Position numbers and translations under genes: made by a program
Assembly (NCBI RefSeq): GCF_904846525.1
Contig: NZ_CAJHAZ010000005.1
Location: 62,001-126,000 of the forward strand
Length of the DNA: 64,000 nt
Origin: Psychrobacter sp. 1044
GTDB lineage: Bacteria; Pseudomonadota; Gammaproteobacteria; Pseudomonadales; Moraxellaceae
Reading direction: 5' to 3'
The notes under the pieces: generated by a model
Seen by the model: only the letters and a program-made list of their open reading frames with translations
Databases searched by the model: none
Told to the model about the DNA's origin: nothing
In this document: positions 54,517 through 63,184 of the stretch, one piece after another
How the letters are laid out: each line of letters opens with the position of its first letter
Numbering within the stretch: the stretch's first letter is position 1

Positions 54517-56361
54517 CTATCTTGACTCAGGCGCTGATAATAACATCAATGTTGCTAATTGATTACCATCTATCGCTTTAATCGCATGCTGAGTCAGTAA
54601 CGCATCGATATCCGCCAAGAACACCATCAAATCTTGCTTTGACATCTGCATGCTCACGGCGGCAAGTTGCTGATTAATGTCATTTGCACTGTGCAACCAT
54701 TGATCTTTTTTACCTGCCCTATTACTAAGTAAACTTGACTCAAATAATGAACGCATCTTTGATTGCCAATTCTCTGCACCGATCAATACACATTGGCTTT
54801 GATGATAAAATAACAACCAAGGCAGCGCTTTGTCCTCACTATATGTTGTACCAACAGATTCGGTTAATGCCTCATTTAAATGAGTAACAACGTCTAGGCA
54901 ATAAGGCAAAGATGTCGAATGTATTGCGACATCGTTAGCGATATCTGTGGTGTTTTGACTTATTTTCTCAGAAACACTTGATACGTTTAAGGTTTGAGGC
55001 GAATACCTATTTTCTGACAACTGATAGGGTTGTTTGGGCGCTTTTACCTGATGGCTTTTGCTTGAATGAATGGTCGTTGATGTGTTTAGCATTACAGTAG
55101 CGAATGCATTATCGATAGACAGATTGCTATCTACTATCTGACTATTACCTAGTATTTGAATAGTATCATTAGCATTGGTAGATCTGATCGTCTCTGTAGT
55201 CACTACCGTCTTAAGTTTTGCCCGAATCGCATGGCTTACATGCGCCATAATATTATTGATCGGACTTATTTTAATACGCTGTTTAGATGGATGCACATTG
55301 ATATTGAGCCACTGAGTGGGCAAATCAAAATAAAGCGCATAGCCAATACCCACCAACTGAGCAGTTTGAGCAAGTTGGCGTAGCTGATTGCTTATCAATG
55401 CTTCTTTGACCAGTCTGCCATTCACATAGATTAACTTTGGTAAGGTATCCTGCGAATCAGTGATAGGCCATAACCAACCATTAACGCTTGCTTGATCGCC
55501 AAAGCTATTATTAACATACTCTCTAGGTGACTGCATTAAACTGGTGAGGTCTATCGCTATTTCTAACGCCTTTTTGGTTAACGACAACCCAGTCGCTTGC
55601 TCAAGACGTGCCAATGGCAAAGGATTGACATTATTATTGCCATTAGCATTTGTAGAAACAGCACTTAAAGACTTTGAATTTGAAAGCCTTGTAGTTGAAG
55701 ACATCGTACTTAAAGACATCGCACTTGAAGAAAGTGACAACCGTTTTTTATGGTCATGAAAGAGCGTCAGTGCCACATCTGCTCGCGCCAAAGCCACTTC
55801 GCGCACAATCGTTTCGATATGACTGAACTCCGTCGCAATAGATTTCAAATTGCCACGGCGTGCTGGTACGTTAAAATATAAATCTTTAACCGTAATGGTC
55901 GTACCACGATGATGCACAACTGGCATGAGCTTTGGCGCATCATCTAACACACCCGCGACTTGCAACTGGCGACCGATGCCACTGTCATCATGGCTACTGG
56001 TTAAAGTAAGCCGAGATACTGCCGCCGTCGCTGCTAATGCTTCCCCGCGAAAACCCAACGTCGTAATACCGTGTAAGTTAGCGACATCCGCGACTTTGCT
56101 AGTCGCATGACGGGTAATTGCCATGACCATATCATCGGGATGAATACCCACGCCATTGTCGACCACTTCAATCATACCCATGCCGCCTTGAGTAATATGT
56201 ATCTCAATATTGGTCGCACCAGCGTCAATAGCATTTTCTAGCAGCTCTTTGACTACAGCTGCTGGGCGTGTCACTACCTCACCCGCTGCCAATTGATTAA
56301 TAAGCAGCGGCGATAGTTTTTTGATGCGAGTATAAGAATGATTGTCTGGCATTTGCGGCAT
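54517..56361 (-). CDS. mutL: DNA mismatch repair protein MutL
   Basis: Mismatch-repair matchmaker ATPase. The N-terminal GHKL domain has LLENAIDAG, VVDNGVGI, TRHATSK and TLGFRGEAL (residues about 40-110), and the transducer domain includes VNVHPSK (about 355). The C-terminal dimerisation domain covers about 490-614 and has no DQHA-type endonuclease motif that I can see. Inserted around residues 210-245 is a Ser/Asn-rich low-complexity segment (SSSAMSLSTMSSTTRLSNSK). It lies between tsaE and miaA in the conserved order. Confidence 0.96.
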   Translation of the reverse strand: MPQMPDNHSYTRIKKLSPLLINQLAAGEVVTRPAAVVKELLENAIDAGATNIEIHITQGGMGMIEVVDNGVGIHPDDMVMAITRHATSKVADVANLHGITTLGFRGEALAATAAVSRLTLTSSHDDSGIGRQLQVAGVLDDAPKLMPVVHHRGTTITVKDLYFNVPARRGNLKSIATEFSHIETIVREVALARADVALTLFHDHKKRLSLSSSAMSLSTMSSTTRLSNSKSLSAVSTNANGNNNVNPLPLARLEQATGLSLTKKALEIAIDLTSLMQSPREYVNNSFGDQASVNGWLWPITDSQDTLPKLIYVNGRLVKEALISNQLRQLAQTAQLVGIGYALYFDLPTQWLNINVHPSKQRIKISPINNIMAHVSHAIRAKLKTVVTTETIRSTNANDTIQILGNSQIVDSNLSIDNAFATVMLNTSTTIHSSKSHQVKAPKQPYQLSENRYSPQTLNVSSVSEKISQNTTDIANDVAIHSTSLPYCLDVVTHLNEALTESVGTTYSEDKALPWLLFYHQSQCVLIGAENWQSKMRSLFESSLLSNRAGKKDQWLHSANDINQQLAAVSMQMSKQDLMVFLADIDALLTQHAIKAIDGNQLATLMLLSAPESR

Positions 56362-56423
56362 TAAGAGGTATCGTTGTTTTACGTGATGATAAATAGTACT
56401 GGCAGATATTGATGACTTATATT

Positions 56424-56440
56424 AAGGTCTGTTGAACATT
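56424..56440. repeat. Single end of the GTTGAACATT repeat family after tsaE
   Basis: AAGGTCTGTTGAACATT, 11 bp after the tsaE stop, resembles the end of the 95-bp element next to lptB. No partner end is seen before mutL, so this is a solo or decayed copy. Confidence 0.35.
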
Positions 56441-56451
56441 CAAATATATAA

Positions 56452-56976
56452 TTAAATCTTAATAGAGGATAAATCCAAGCCTTGCGCTTGTCCAGCCTTC
56501 GATAGCCGCAGCTCAACTTGACGAGACTCATTATCCTTATCAGTGCTAGTAGCTTGCGTCATATCAATAAACAAGGTGGGCGGCGGTAAATAGCTGTCCG
56601 CACGGCTTGCCCATTCGATGACAACCAACGCATTTGGCTCATCCAAATACTCATCAAAACCGATAAAAGACAGCTCTTCTGGGTCTTGCAGACGATACAA
56701 ATCCGCGTGGTAAACTGGCTTGACTGAGCCGTCTTTTTGCTCGATGCTATAAGGCTCAACCAAAGTATAAGTTGGGCTTTTGACGGCACCTGCATGCCCG
56801 AGCGCCTGCAACCAATAGCGAGTCAGAGTCGTTTTACCTGCCCCTAAATCACCTGCCAACCAGACACTACCTGTCAAGGGTAAAGCTGCCAATTGCGCAG
56901 CCAAACGTTGAGTATCAGCTTCTGTATACAGTGTCAGCGTTTTAGTGTTTTTGTCCTCTGTTGTACTATTAGGCAT
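56452..56976 (-). CDS. tsaE: tRNA threonylcarbamoyladenosine synthesis ATPase TsaE
   Basis: ATPase subunit of the TsaBDE complex that makes t6A37 in ANN-decoding tRNAs. Walker A is GDLGAGKTTLTRYWL (about residue 42); SPTYTLVEPY and YHADLYRLQDPEEL, the usual TsaE motifs, follow, and then VVIEWASRA. The length is 174 residues (E. coli 153). Its start overlaps the queD stop by 8 bp, and mutL follows, so queD-tsaE-mutL may form one transcript. Confidence 0.96.
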   Translation of the reverse strand: MPNSTTEDKNTKTLTLYTEADTQRLAAQLAALPLTGSVWLAGDLGAGKTTLTRYWLQALGHAGAVKSPTYTLVEPYSIEQKDGSVKPVYHADLYRLQDPEELSFIGFDEYLDEPNALVVIEWASRADSYLPPPTLFIDMTQATSTDKDNESRQVELRLSKAGQAQGLDLSSIKI

Positions 56977-57592
56977 CAGGCTTACCTGCCTGCACTTGCG
57001 TCTGTACCTGCATAGTCACCGTTGGGTTGATAAAGCTTTCACCGCGGATCAATTTGGCATATAGCTCAGGGTCGTGCCACTCGGCACTGACTTGATCGCT
57101 AAACTCAAACGCTTCTAGATGAAGCTTACCCATTTGCTCATTTGCCACATCATCAGCAAAGCACTGCGCGTAACCGGTAGCGGTTTCATGTGCAATCACC
57201 GAGTAAACGCTGACATCAGATTCACCGTTTTGCATTTGGGTTTGTTTTAAAATTTCTTGCGCCCAAAAGAATATCACGCGTGAAAATTGCTCTGCCGATG
57301 GCGATACTGGCAAGCTTATCCAGCGCGCACTGAATTTTTTACAGGCAGCGACATACTCAGGGTCGTCTTTATTCCAAAAACAAATCGCATGATCAAAGCT
57401 ATCGATAATGTCCTTGATAGACGATTTTAATAAGCCAAAATCATAGACCATTTGCCCATGATCCAAGCGCTTAGCCTCAAGAATCAGCTCAATCTGATAA
57501 CTATGACCATGGATAGAGTGTTTGCAGCGCTCAGAGCTACAATTACGCACAATATGTGCATTTTCAAATTTAAAAAGTTTACGGATACGCAT
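56969..57592 (-). CDS. queD: QueD-like 6-carboxytetrahydropterin synthase / 6-pyruvoyl-tetrahydropterin synthase
   Basis: Member of the PTPS family that supplies 6-carboxytetrahydropterin for queuosine (and similar pterin products). Zinc His ligands are in FENAHIV (about residue 10) and SIHGHSYQIEL (about 30). The catalytic Asp-His region is DSFDHAICF (about 67) and the Glu is in IAHETATGYAQ (about 145). The 207 residues are longer than the ~120 of E. coli QueD, with extra segments around residues 90-140. A TTG at 57601 is in frame; ATG 57592 is preferred. Its function in queuosine synthesis is inferred from the family. Confidence 0.85.
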   Translation of the reverse strand: MRIRKLFKFENAHIVRNCSSERCKHSIHGHSYQIELILEAKRLDHGQMVYDFGLLKSSIKDIIDSFDHAICFWNKDDPEYVAACKKFSARWISLPVSPSAEQFSRVIFFWAQEILKQTQMQNGESDVSVYSVIAHETATGYAQCFADDVANEQMGKLHLEAFEFSDQVSAEWHDPELYAKLIRGESFINPTVTMQVQTQVQAGKPDA

Positions 57593-57989
57593 AACAATCA
57601 ACCAAAACAGTAAGCATTTTTATGCTAAATATGAATATATTAAAAGTTTGCCGCGACGACTTATCGGCTTGTCGCTTATTATAGCAAATCATGATGACTC
57701 CGTAAGTAAGCACTTATTAATAGCAGTATTGACTAAATAAATCCATGGCATCGAAAATCTACTTATAAAACCCATTTATCAAACAGAGTTTTGAGAAGTA
57801 GCATCAAACAAGGGATGAATACAGGATTGACTCGAATCGTAGGTGAATTGTGCTAGCGCTATCTATTGCGATACCTTAAGCATATACTCATTGCAGTACG
57901 CACTATTTGCGTCATCGGCATTAATCTAACCTTCAAGCTATTTACACTGGCTTAAAAGGTATTACGGCTTATCTCAAGAGGAAAAAACT
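57593..57989. other. 397-bp divergent spacer
   Basis: Between queD and the small basic protein. AT-rich, with no gene, hairpin or repeat that I can support. Confidence 0.45.
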
Positions 57990-58112
57990 ATGAGTAAAGG
58001 TCAAGACAGTAAAAAGAACGTAAAAAAGAAACCGCTATTAACGGCAAAAGAGAAAAAAGCCGCCAAACAATCTAAGAAAGACGACAACGGCAGTATCTTA
58101 GGTAAACATTAA
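57990..58112 (+). CDS. Small basic protein, 40 residues
   Basis: A short gene starting MSKGQDSKKNVKKKPLLTAK and ending SILGKH, with 13 Lys among 40 residues and no hydrophobic segment. An AGAGG site lies 8-9 nt before the ATG, and a strong terminator follows 28 nt after the stop. That ordered signal set supports a real gene. I do not recognise a named family. A nucleic-acid or ribosome-associated role would suit its charge, but this is only inference. Confidence 0.65.
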   Translation: MSKGQDSKKNVKKKPLLTAKEKKAAKQSKKDDNGSILGKH

Positions 58113-58139
58113 TATTTAGTGCATCATTGTGCCATTTAA

Positions 58140-58180
58140 AAAATGCCAATCGAACCTCACGGTTTGATTGGCATTTTTTA
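58140..58180. terminator. Bidirectional terminator
   Basis: AAAATGCCAATC-G-AACC / GGTT-T-GATTGGCATTTT stem with a 4-nt loop and T6. It lies between the small basic gene and ynfA (convergent). Confidence 0.92.
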
Positions 58181-58200
58181 TACTAGGTGCGGTCTTTATG

Positions 58201-58539
58201 CTAAGCACCGCGCGGCGCAAACATAATAATTGCCATGCCTAATAACGCAACCGCAGAACCTACTATATCCCACGTGGTCGGTCTGATACCGTTCACCGCC
58301 CACAACCATAAAATAGCCATCGAAATATACACGCCGCCATAAGCCGCGTAGACTCTACCAGCTGCGGCAGGATGTAAAGACAACAGCCAAACGAAAGCGA
58401 CCAAACTTAGTACGCCAGGGACAAGCAGCCAAATAGACTTACCTTCTCGCAACCATAGATAAGGCAAATAGCAGCCCGCTATCTCTGCTAATGCGGTCAG
58501 CGCAAACAGTCCAACGGTTTTTAATTCAGTCAAAACCAT
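58201..58539 (-). CDS. ynfA: YnfA family (UPF0060) membrane protein
   Basis: A 112-residue small multidrug-resistance-like membrane protein with four hydrophobic helices. Family marks: [20 protein letters not shown] (about residues 15-35), [15 protein letters not shown] and [19 protein letters not shown]. YnfA homologues have been reported as SMR-type efflux pumps in Shigella; the substrate here is unknown. It starts 6 bp after the PhzF-like gene, so the two are cotranscribed. Confidence 0.93.
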   Translation of the reverse strand: MVLTELKTVGLFALTALAEIAGCYLPYLWLREGKSIWLLVPGVLSLVAFVWLLSLHPAAAGRVYAAYGGVYISMAILWLWAVNGIRPTTWDIVGSAVALLGMAIIMFAPRGA

Positions 58540-58545
58540 CTACTC

Positions 58546-59352
58546 CTAAACGGTGATAAATCCTGTCATATACTGTACGGCATTGCCAGAAATCATTACT
58601 CTGTCACCTGCGACGACACAGTCTAGAACCCCGCCGCGACGTGATGCTTGATAAGCGACCAAGTGATTTTTACCCAAACGCTCCGCCCATAATGGAGCTA
58701 AAGCAGTATGAGCTGAACCCGTCACTGGGTCTTCATCGCCACCATTGGCTGGCCAAAAATAACGTGAAATAAAATCATAGTTTTTGTAGCCAGCAGACTT
58801 AGCCTGACAAGTCACCACCACATCTAAAGGCGCAAGCTGTTTTAGCTGCTCGTTATCACGCGCTACTGTTAATACGTCGGACTCAGCATTATAAATCACA
58901 AAATAGGCTTGAGTATTTTTATAGACTTCAACGGGTGCAATAGATAGTCCTGCAAGCAAGCTATCAGGGATATTGTCAACTTTCTTAGGATTAGTATTAG
59001 GAAAATCCATTTGTATTTTGCCAGTTTCTGTCTGTACGATGGTCAATATACCAACCGCTTTGGCGGAAAATTTAATGGTTTCTATACTAGGATTTTTGTT
59101 AAATAACACAAAGGCTGACGCCAAGGTTGCATGACCGCAAAAAGCAATCTCAGTCAATGGTGAAAACCAGCGGATATGATAAATGCCTTTATCATCAAGA
59201 ACCATAAAAGCTGTCTCGGATAAGTTGTTTTCAAAAGCAATAGACTGCATTAAATTATCAGAAAGCCAATCTTCTGTAATAACGACTGCCGCTGAATTGC
59301 CTTTGAAAACGGTATCCGTAAAAGCATCGATGACATTTATTTCTAGTTGCAT
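58546..59352 (-). CDS. PhzF-family isomerase/epimerase
   Basis: A 268-residue member of the PhzF family (diaminopimelate epimerase fold). Signature parts: NSAAVVITEDWLSD near the N-terminus, NLSETAFM with the conserved catalytic Glu (about residue 47), CGHATLASAFVLF (about 72) and DPVTGSAHTALAPLWAERL (about 212). No other phenazine genes are near, so it is not phenazine synthesis; the substrate is unknown. It is followed directly by ynfA. Confidence 0.92.
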   Translation of the reverse strand: MQLEINVIDAFTDTVFKGNSAAVVITEDWLSDNLMQSIAFENNLSETAFMVLDDKGIYHIRWFSPLTEIAFCGHATLASAFVLFNKNPSIETIKFSAKAVGILTIVQTETGKIQMDFPNTNPKKVDNIPDSLLAGLSIAPVEVYKNTQAYFVIYNAESDVLTVARDNEQLKQLAPLDVVVTCQAKSAGYKNYDFISRYFWPANGGDEDPVTGSAHTALAPLWAERLGKNHLVAYQASRRGGVLDCVVAGDRVMISGNAVQYMTGFITV

Positions 59353-59425
59353 TTTATGTTCTCGCTTTATTTTTATATATCTATGGTTTTATAGCTTTAT
59401 GAATTTTATGGTGTTACTGGCAATA

Positions 59426-59755
59426 TCAATCAACAATAAATAGCTTAGCGCCTATCTTCGTTGACGAACGATGGGCAATCGTACTGTCCGCCACTTGATA
59501 AGTCATGCCCGCTGTTAAGGTGAAAGTACGACCATCTTTTAGTTCGGTGTTCAGCTCGCCCTCAACACAGAATAAAATATGTCCTTTATCGCACCAGTGA
59601 TCGGCAAGGTAGCCTGCGGAGTATTCAACCATATGCACATTGATATTGTTAAATTCGCAAGTCTTCCAATACCCCGTGCCCGTTTCACCTTTGTTTTCTA
59701 CCGCTTCTACTGTCGTCCAATCGGTAATAGCAAAAGGTATATTTTTCATTTCCAT
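59426..59755 (-). CDS. DHCW-type cupin protein
   Basis: A 109-residue single-domain cupin. The central ADHWCDKGHILFCVEGEL (about residues 51-68) holds a DHxC motif and two His typical of the DHCW cupin group, and AHRSSTK provides the second cupin motif. It is a metal-binding barrel of unknown function; an enzymatic or ligand-sensing role are both possible. It lies 73 bp upstream of the PhzF-like gene on the same strand and 61 bp after the methyltransferase gene. Confidence 0.85.
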   Translation of the reverse strand: MEMKNIPFAITDWTTVEAVENKGETGTGYWKTCEFNNINVHMVEYSAGYLADHWCDKGHILFCVEGELNTELKDGRTFTLTAGMTYQVADSTIAHRSSTKIGAKLFIVD

Positions 59756-59816
59756 AACGTCATCTCCCTGATTTTATTGTTCATTTATTTATCATCAAAT
59801 CTTTACTTATTACACC

Positions 59817-60278
59817 TTAAATCCAGCGCCGCACTTTATTTAGATAATCTTGATAAGTTTTGCCAAATTTCTGTGCCATCATCCGCTCTTCTGGCTGGAT
59901 TTGAAAGCGCGTCATGTAAAGTATAAAAATAGGCAATAATACAAACGCCAGAAAGTGAGAAAGATAGAATGCCCAGCCTAATAATATAAGCACCAAACCC
60001 ACATACATCGGATTGCGGCTATACTGATATACGCCGCTGGTCACTAAACTAGAGACCTTCTCTAACGCTTGCGGATTGGGTGTGGTCTGAGCGATTCTAA
60101 ATTGAGTCACCCCCATGATACCTAAGCTCAGACCCACCACACCCAAAGCGACTGCCAGTACAGTTGAGCCGTTGAGTGAGAACGTCAAAGCAGGAACCAT
60201 TTTAGAGACGCCATACATAGCAGCGGCGGTAATAATCACTTGGGCGACTGGAGGGACTTTAAGTGCTAGAGCGTTCAT
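59817..60278 (-). CDS. Isoprenylcysteine carboxyl methyltransferase-like membrane protein
   Basis: A 153-residue ICMT/PEMT-type membrane methyltransferase with four hydrophobic helices. The SAM-binding region shows YQYSRNPMYVGLVLILLGW (about residues 84-102) and the conserved end IQPEERMMAQKFGKTYQDYL. Bacteria do not prenylate cysteine in the usual way, so the natural substrate is probably a lipid or other small molecule; unknown. It is the first of four short minus-strand genes ending at ynfA. Confidence 0.88.
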   Translation of the reverse strand: MNALALKVPPVAQVIITAAAMYGVSKMVPALTFSLNGSTVLAVALGVVGLSLGIMGVTQFRIAQTTPNPQALEKVSSLVTSGVYQYSRNPMYVGLVLILLGWAFYLSHFLAFVLLPIFILYMTRFQIQPEERMMAQKFGKTYQDYLNKVRRWI

Positions 60279-60603
60279 GATTAGACCTCATAGAGCGTTA
60301 AATGAAAAACCTTAACAGTGAGTGCTCATTATACCTGCTCACTATTTTCGTTTTAATTTTTACTTTTAGCCCTTTATTATTTAAACTGTCAAAAAATAAT
60401 TATTCTTACCTTTTAGATGTCGCCATCCTTTATTTTTATTCTTTGCTCTCTAACCATATCACTGTATTTATACGGTTAACTGGGATTGTTATTTATCAAA
60501 ATAACGCCATTTATGTAAAGTAAAAACATATATAAAAATATAATACCTCATAGAGTATTATGTCTTAAAGTTGTATTTAAATTTAAATGAGGAAACTGGC
60601 ATC
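60279..60603. other. 325-bp divergent spacer upstream of htpX
   Basis: Very AT-rich spacer between the methyltransferase gene and htpX, expected to hold both promoters. A 73-codon hydrophobic open frame (60302-60523) has no ribosome site and is not called. Confidence 0.45.
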
Positions 60604-61518
60604 ATGATGCGTATCGGATTGTTCTTATTAACCAACTTAGCGGTGATTGTGGTATTTAGCATCGTGTTTGGTATTTTATCCAGATTTTTTGGAATTGGCG
60701 GCGTACATGGTGCGGGCGGGTTAAATTACACCAGTCTTGCCATTATGTGCGGCGTATACGGCATGGTTGGTTCGATGGTATCACTATTTATCTCGAAGTG
60801 GATGGCCAAAAGATCAACGGGAACGGTGGTTATTGAAACGCCAAGCAATGCCACTGAAAAATGGCTTGTAGATACGGTCGCTAGACAAGCGCGAGCGGTA
60901 AATATTGGCATGCCAGAAGTAGGAATTTTTAATAATTCTCAGCCAAATGCGTTTGCCACAGGCTGGAATAAAAACAAAGCGTTGGTCGCTGTTTCATCTG
61001 GCTTACTGCAAAGCATGACACCCGATGAAGTAGAAGCGGTATTGGCGCATGAAATTGGTCACGTAGCAAACGGTGATATGCTCACCCTTGCGCTCATTCA
61101 AGGCGTAGTAAACGCCTTTGTGATGTTCTTTGCGCGTATCATTGGTAGCTTCGTCGATCGGACGGTGTTTAAAAACACCAGTGATAGCCCAGGTATTGGT
61201 TACTTCATCACGAGTATTGTGATGGATATTTTACTTGGATTTTTGGCGTCTGCCATCGTTATGTGGTTCTCGCGTCTACGCGAATTCCGTGCGGATCAGA
61301 TGGGTGCAAAGCTTGCTAGCCGCGAAAAAATGATTAGTGCGCTTGATGCTTTACGTCCTTCTGAGCAGCGTCCAGATCGAATGCCTGAGAGCATGAAAGC
61401 ATTTGCTATTTCATCAGGACAGTCTACGGGCTTTAGTATCGCGAACCTCTTCCGCTCACATCCAACGCTTGATGACCGTATTGCGGCGTTGAGAAATTAT
61501 AATCCTAGTGAGGGGTAA
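60604..61518 (+). CDS. htpX: Membrane zinc protease HtpX
   Basis: Inner-membrane M48 metalloprotease that removes damaged membrane proteins in envelope stress. There are two N-terminal helices (residues 1-60), the zinc motif [13 protein letters not shown] (about 140), two further hydrophobic segments, and the third ligand region [10 protein letters not shown] (about 220). The length is 304 residues. GAGGAA at 9 nt before ATG 60604 decides the start over the upstream in-frame TTG 60571. CpxR-type control, known in E. coli, cannot be judged here. Confidence 0.95.
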   Translation: MMRIGLFLLTNLAVIVVFSIVFGILSRFFGIGGVHGAGGLNYTSLAIMCGVYGMVGSMVSLFISKWMAKRSTGTVVIETPSNATEKWLVDTVARQARAVNIGMPEVGIFNNSQPNAFATGWNKNKALVAVSSGLLQSMTPDEVEAVLAHEIGHVANGDMLTLALIQGVVNAFVMFFARIIGSFVDRTVFKNTSDSPGIGYFITSIVMDILLGFLASAIVMWFSRLREFRADQMGAKLASREKMISALDALRPSEQRPDRMPESMKAFAISSGQSTGFSIANLFRSHPTLDDRIAALRNYNPSEG

Positions 61519-61573
61519 TGACAGGATCAACTCCCCTACCTCCTCTTAAAATTAACGTAAAAACTCAGACATA

Positions 61574-61607
61574 AAAAAAGCCTATCTATAAAAGATAGGC
61601 TTTTTTG
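61574..61607. terminator. Bidirectional terminator htpX / carboxynorspermidine dehydrogenase
   Basis: AAAAAAGCCTATCT / AGATAGGCTTTTTT hairpin with a loop of about 4-6 nt, T-runs on both strands, between convergent genes. Confidence 0.92.
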
Positions 61608-61624
61608 TTGGATGAAATTACTGA

Positions 61625-62899
61625 TTAAATATCAAACGCTAACGCTCTGTCGCCTTCGCTATCTTTGATACGCGTTGGCAAACCAATCTTATTCAATAGA
61701 TTGATAAATGGCTTGGCATCCAGCTCTTCGACGTTGACCATCTTGCCAGCATCCCACTCACCTGCTGCGACCAGAATCGCCGCAGCGACGGGTGGCACAC
61801 CTGCGGTATAAGAAATACCTTGGCTACCGACTTCGTTATAAGCGTCTTTATGATCTGAGATATTGTAAATAAATACCTCGCTATCGACACCATTGATCTT
61901 GCCTTTGACTTTGTCACCGATGCAGGTCTTGCCTGTGTAGTTTGGCGCAAGTGAACTTGGGTCTGGTAGAACCGCTTTGACCACTTTTAACGGAATTACT
62001 TCTTGCCCTTCAGCAGTCATCACCGGCTGCTCAGAGAGTAGACCCAAACTTTGTAGCACAGTGAATACATTAATATAATGCTCACCAAAGCCCATCCAAA
62101 AACGGATATTTGGTACGTCTAAATTGGCGGATAATGAATGCACTTCATCATGACCACTTAAGTAGCTGTTTTGCACGCCAACCACTGGTAAATCGTCAGT
62201 ACGCTTCACTTCGAACATTTTATTAGACTGCCACTTGCTGTCCTGCCAAGAGTAAACCGTACCGGTAAATTCACGGAAGTTAATCTCAGGATCGAAGTTA
62301 GTAGCGAAGTATTTACCGTGGCTGCCAGCATTGATATCAATGATATCGATATCCGTCACCGAACCTGCATCCATCATGTCATAGCCAAGACGCGCATAGG
62401 CGTTGACCATACCGGGGTCAAATCCTGCCCCTAAAATCGCCGTGACATTATTGTCCGCACAGCGCTGTTTGCGCTGCCATTCGTAATTGTCATACCATGG
62501 CGGCGTCTCACAAATCTTGCGTGGATCTTCGTGAATGGCGGTATCGATATAAGCAACACCTGTCTCGATACAAGCTTCCAATACCGTCATATTGATAAAT
62601 GCCGAACCGACATTGATGACGATTTGGATACCCGACTCTTGAATCAGCTGTATCAGCGCCTGAGTATCCATAGCATCCACTTGGTGCGTATGCAATACTG
62701 CAGGCTGCTTGAAGCTATTCTTATCTTTCACGCTTTGGGCGATGGCATCACATTTATCTTGCGTGCGCGAGGCAATATGAATCTCGCCAAGGATATCGTT
62801 ATGCATCGCACATTTATGCGCGACCACTTGAGCGACACCGCCGGCTCCGATGATGAGTACGTCTTTTTTGCTAGATTTGGCTTGTTGGTTTGTGTTCAA
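61625..62899 (-). CDS. Carboxynorspermidine dehydrogenase (saccharopine dehydrogenase family)
   Basis: A 424-residue enzyme of the saccharopine-dehydrogenase-like family. With the decarboxylase upstream it forms the carboxy(nor)spermidine route to (nor)spermidine: it condenses aspartate semialdehyde with a diamine reductively using NADPH. The Rossmann motif VLIIGAGGVAQVVAHKCA is at residue 14; other family marks are VINVGSAFINM, YIDTAIHEDP and GAGFDPGMVNAYAR. The start is TTG 62899, supported by a strong AAAGGAGGA 7 nt upstream. It has its own predicted promoter and a structured leader. Whether the product is spermidine or norspermidine cannot be seen. Confidence 0.92.
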   Translation of the reverse strand: MNTNQQAKSSKKDVLIIGAGGVAQVVAHKCAMHNDILGEIHIASRTQDKCDAIAQSVKDKNSFKQPAVLHTHQVDAMDTQALIQLIQESGIQIVINVGSAFINMTVLEACIETGVAYIDTAIHEDPRKICETPPWYDNYEWQRKQRCADNNVTAILGAGFDPGMVNAYARLGYDMMDAGSVTDIDIIDINAGSHGKYFATNFDPEINFREFTGTVYSWQDSKWQSNKMFEVKRTDDLPVVGVQNSYLSGHDEVHSLSANLDVPNIRFWMGFGEHYINVFTVLQSLGLLSEQPVMTAEGQEVIPLKVVKAVLPDPSSLAPNYTGKTCIGDKVKGKINGVDSEVFIYNISDHKDAYNEVGSQGISYTAGVPPVAAAILVAAGEWDAGKMVNVEELDAKPFINLLNKIGLPTRIKDSEGDRALAFDI

Positions 62900-63066
62900 T
62901 GACCAATCCTCCTTTGTGTCTCTGTCGATACCATCGATAGTGGCGAGTCAAAACAGAAACGAGTGAATGATATGCGTGAATTAAAAAGGAAGACCGAGGA
63001 AAACCCACGCACCCGTCGGGCAAAGCACCATTTGATTGTTGGCTTTTGCCCGTGGCGATTATAACA
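62900..63066 (-). promoter_or_regulatory. Promoter and structured leader of carboxynorspermidine dehydrogenase
   Basis: On the minus strand an extended -10, TGT-TATAAT, lies at 63066-63058. The expected start falls near 63051, where a strong hairpin begins: CGGGCAAAAGC pairs with GCTTTGCCCG (63052 to 63017, one bulged A, 15-nt loop). A CCA/TGG extension and a G-rich GACGGGTGCGTGGG follow, then TTTTCC. The leader is about 150 nt and ends with a strong ribosome site. It could be a cis-acting RNA or attenuator; I do not recognise a known riboswitch. Confidence 0.5.
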
Positions 63067-63184
63067 ATTTTTATGAAGTCATCGGTAAAAATAATGTATA
63101 AAAAACAGACGAGTTGAAGTCATCTAAAAACGAACTTAAGTCTTTATTTTGTAAAATTTAAATCAATTAATCAACACAACTAAA

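Noticed and set aside
57831-57855. TGACTCGAATCG considered as the T-arm of a tRNA
   Set aside because: No matching acceptor or anticodon stems around it.
60302-60523. 73-codon hydrophobic frame upstream of htpX
   Set aside because: No ribosome site; hydrophobicity follows from the T-rich DNA.
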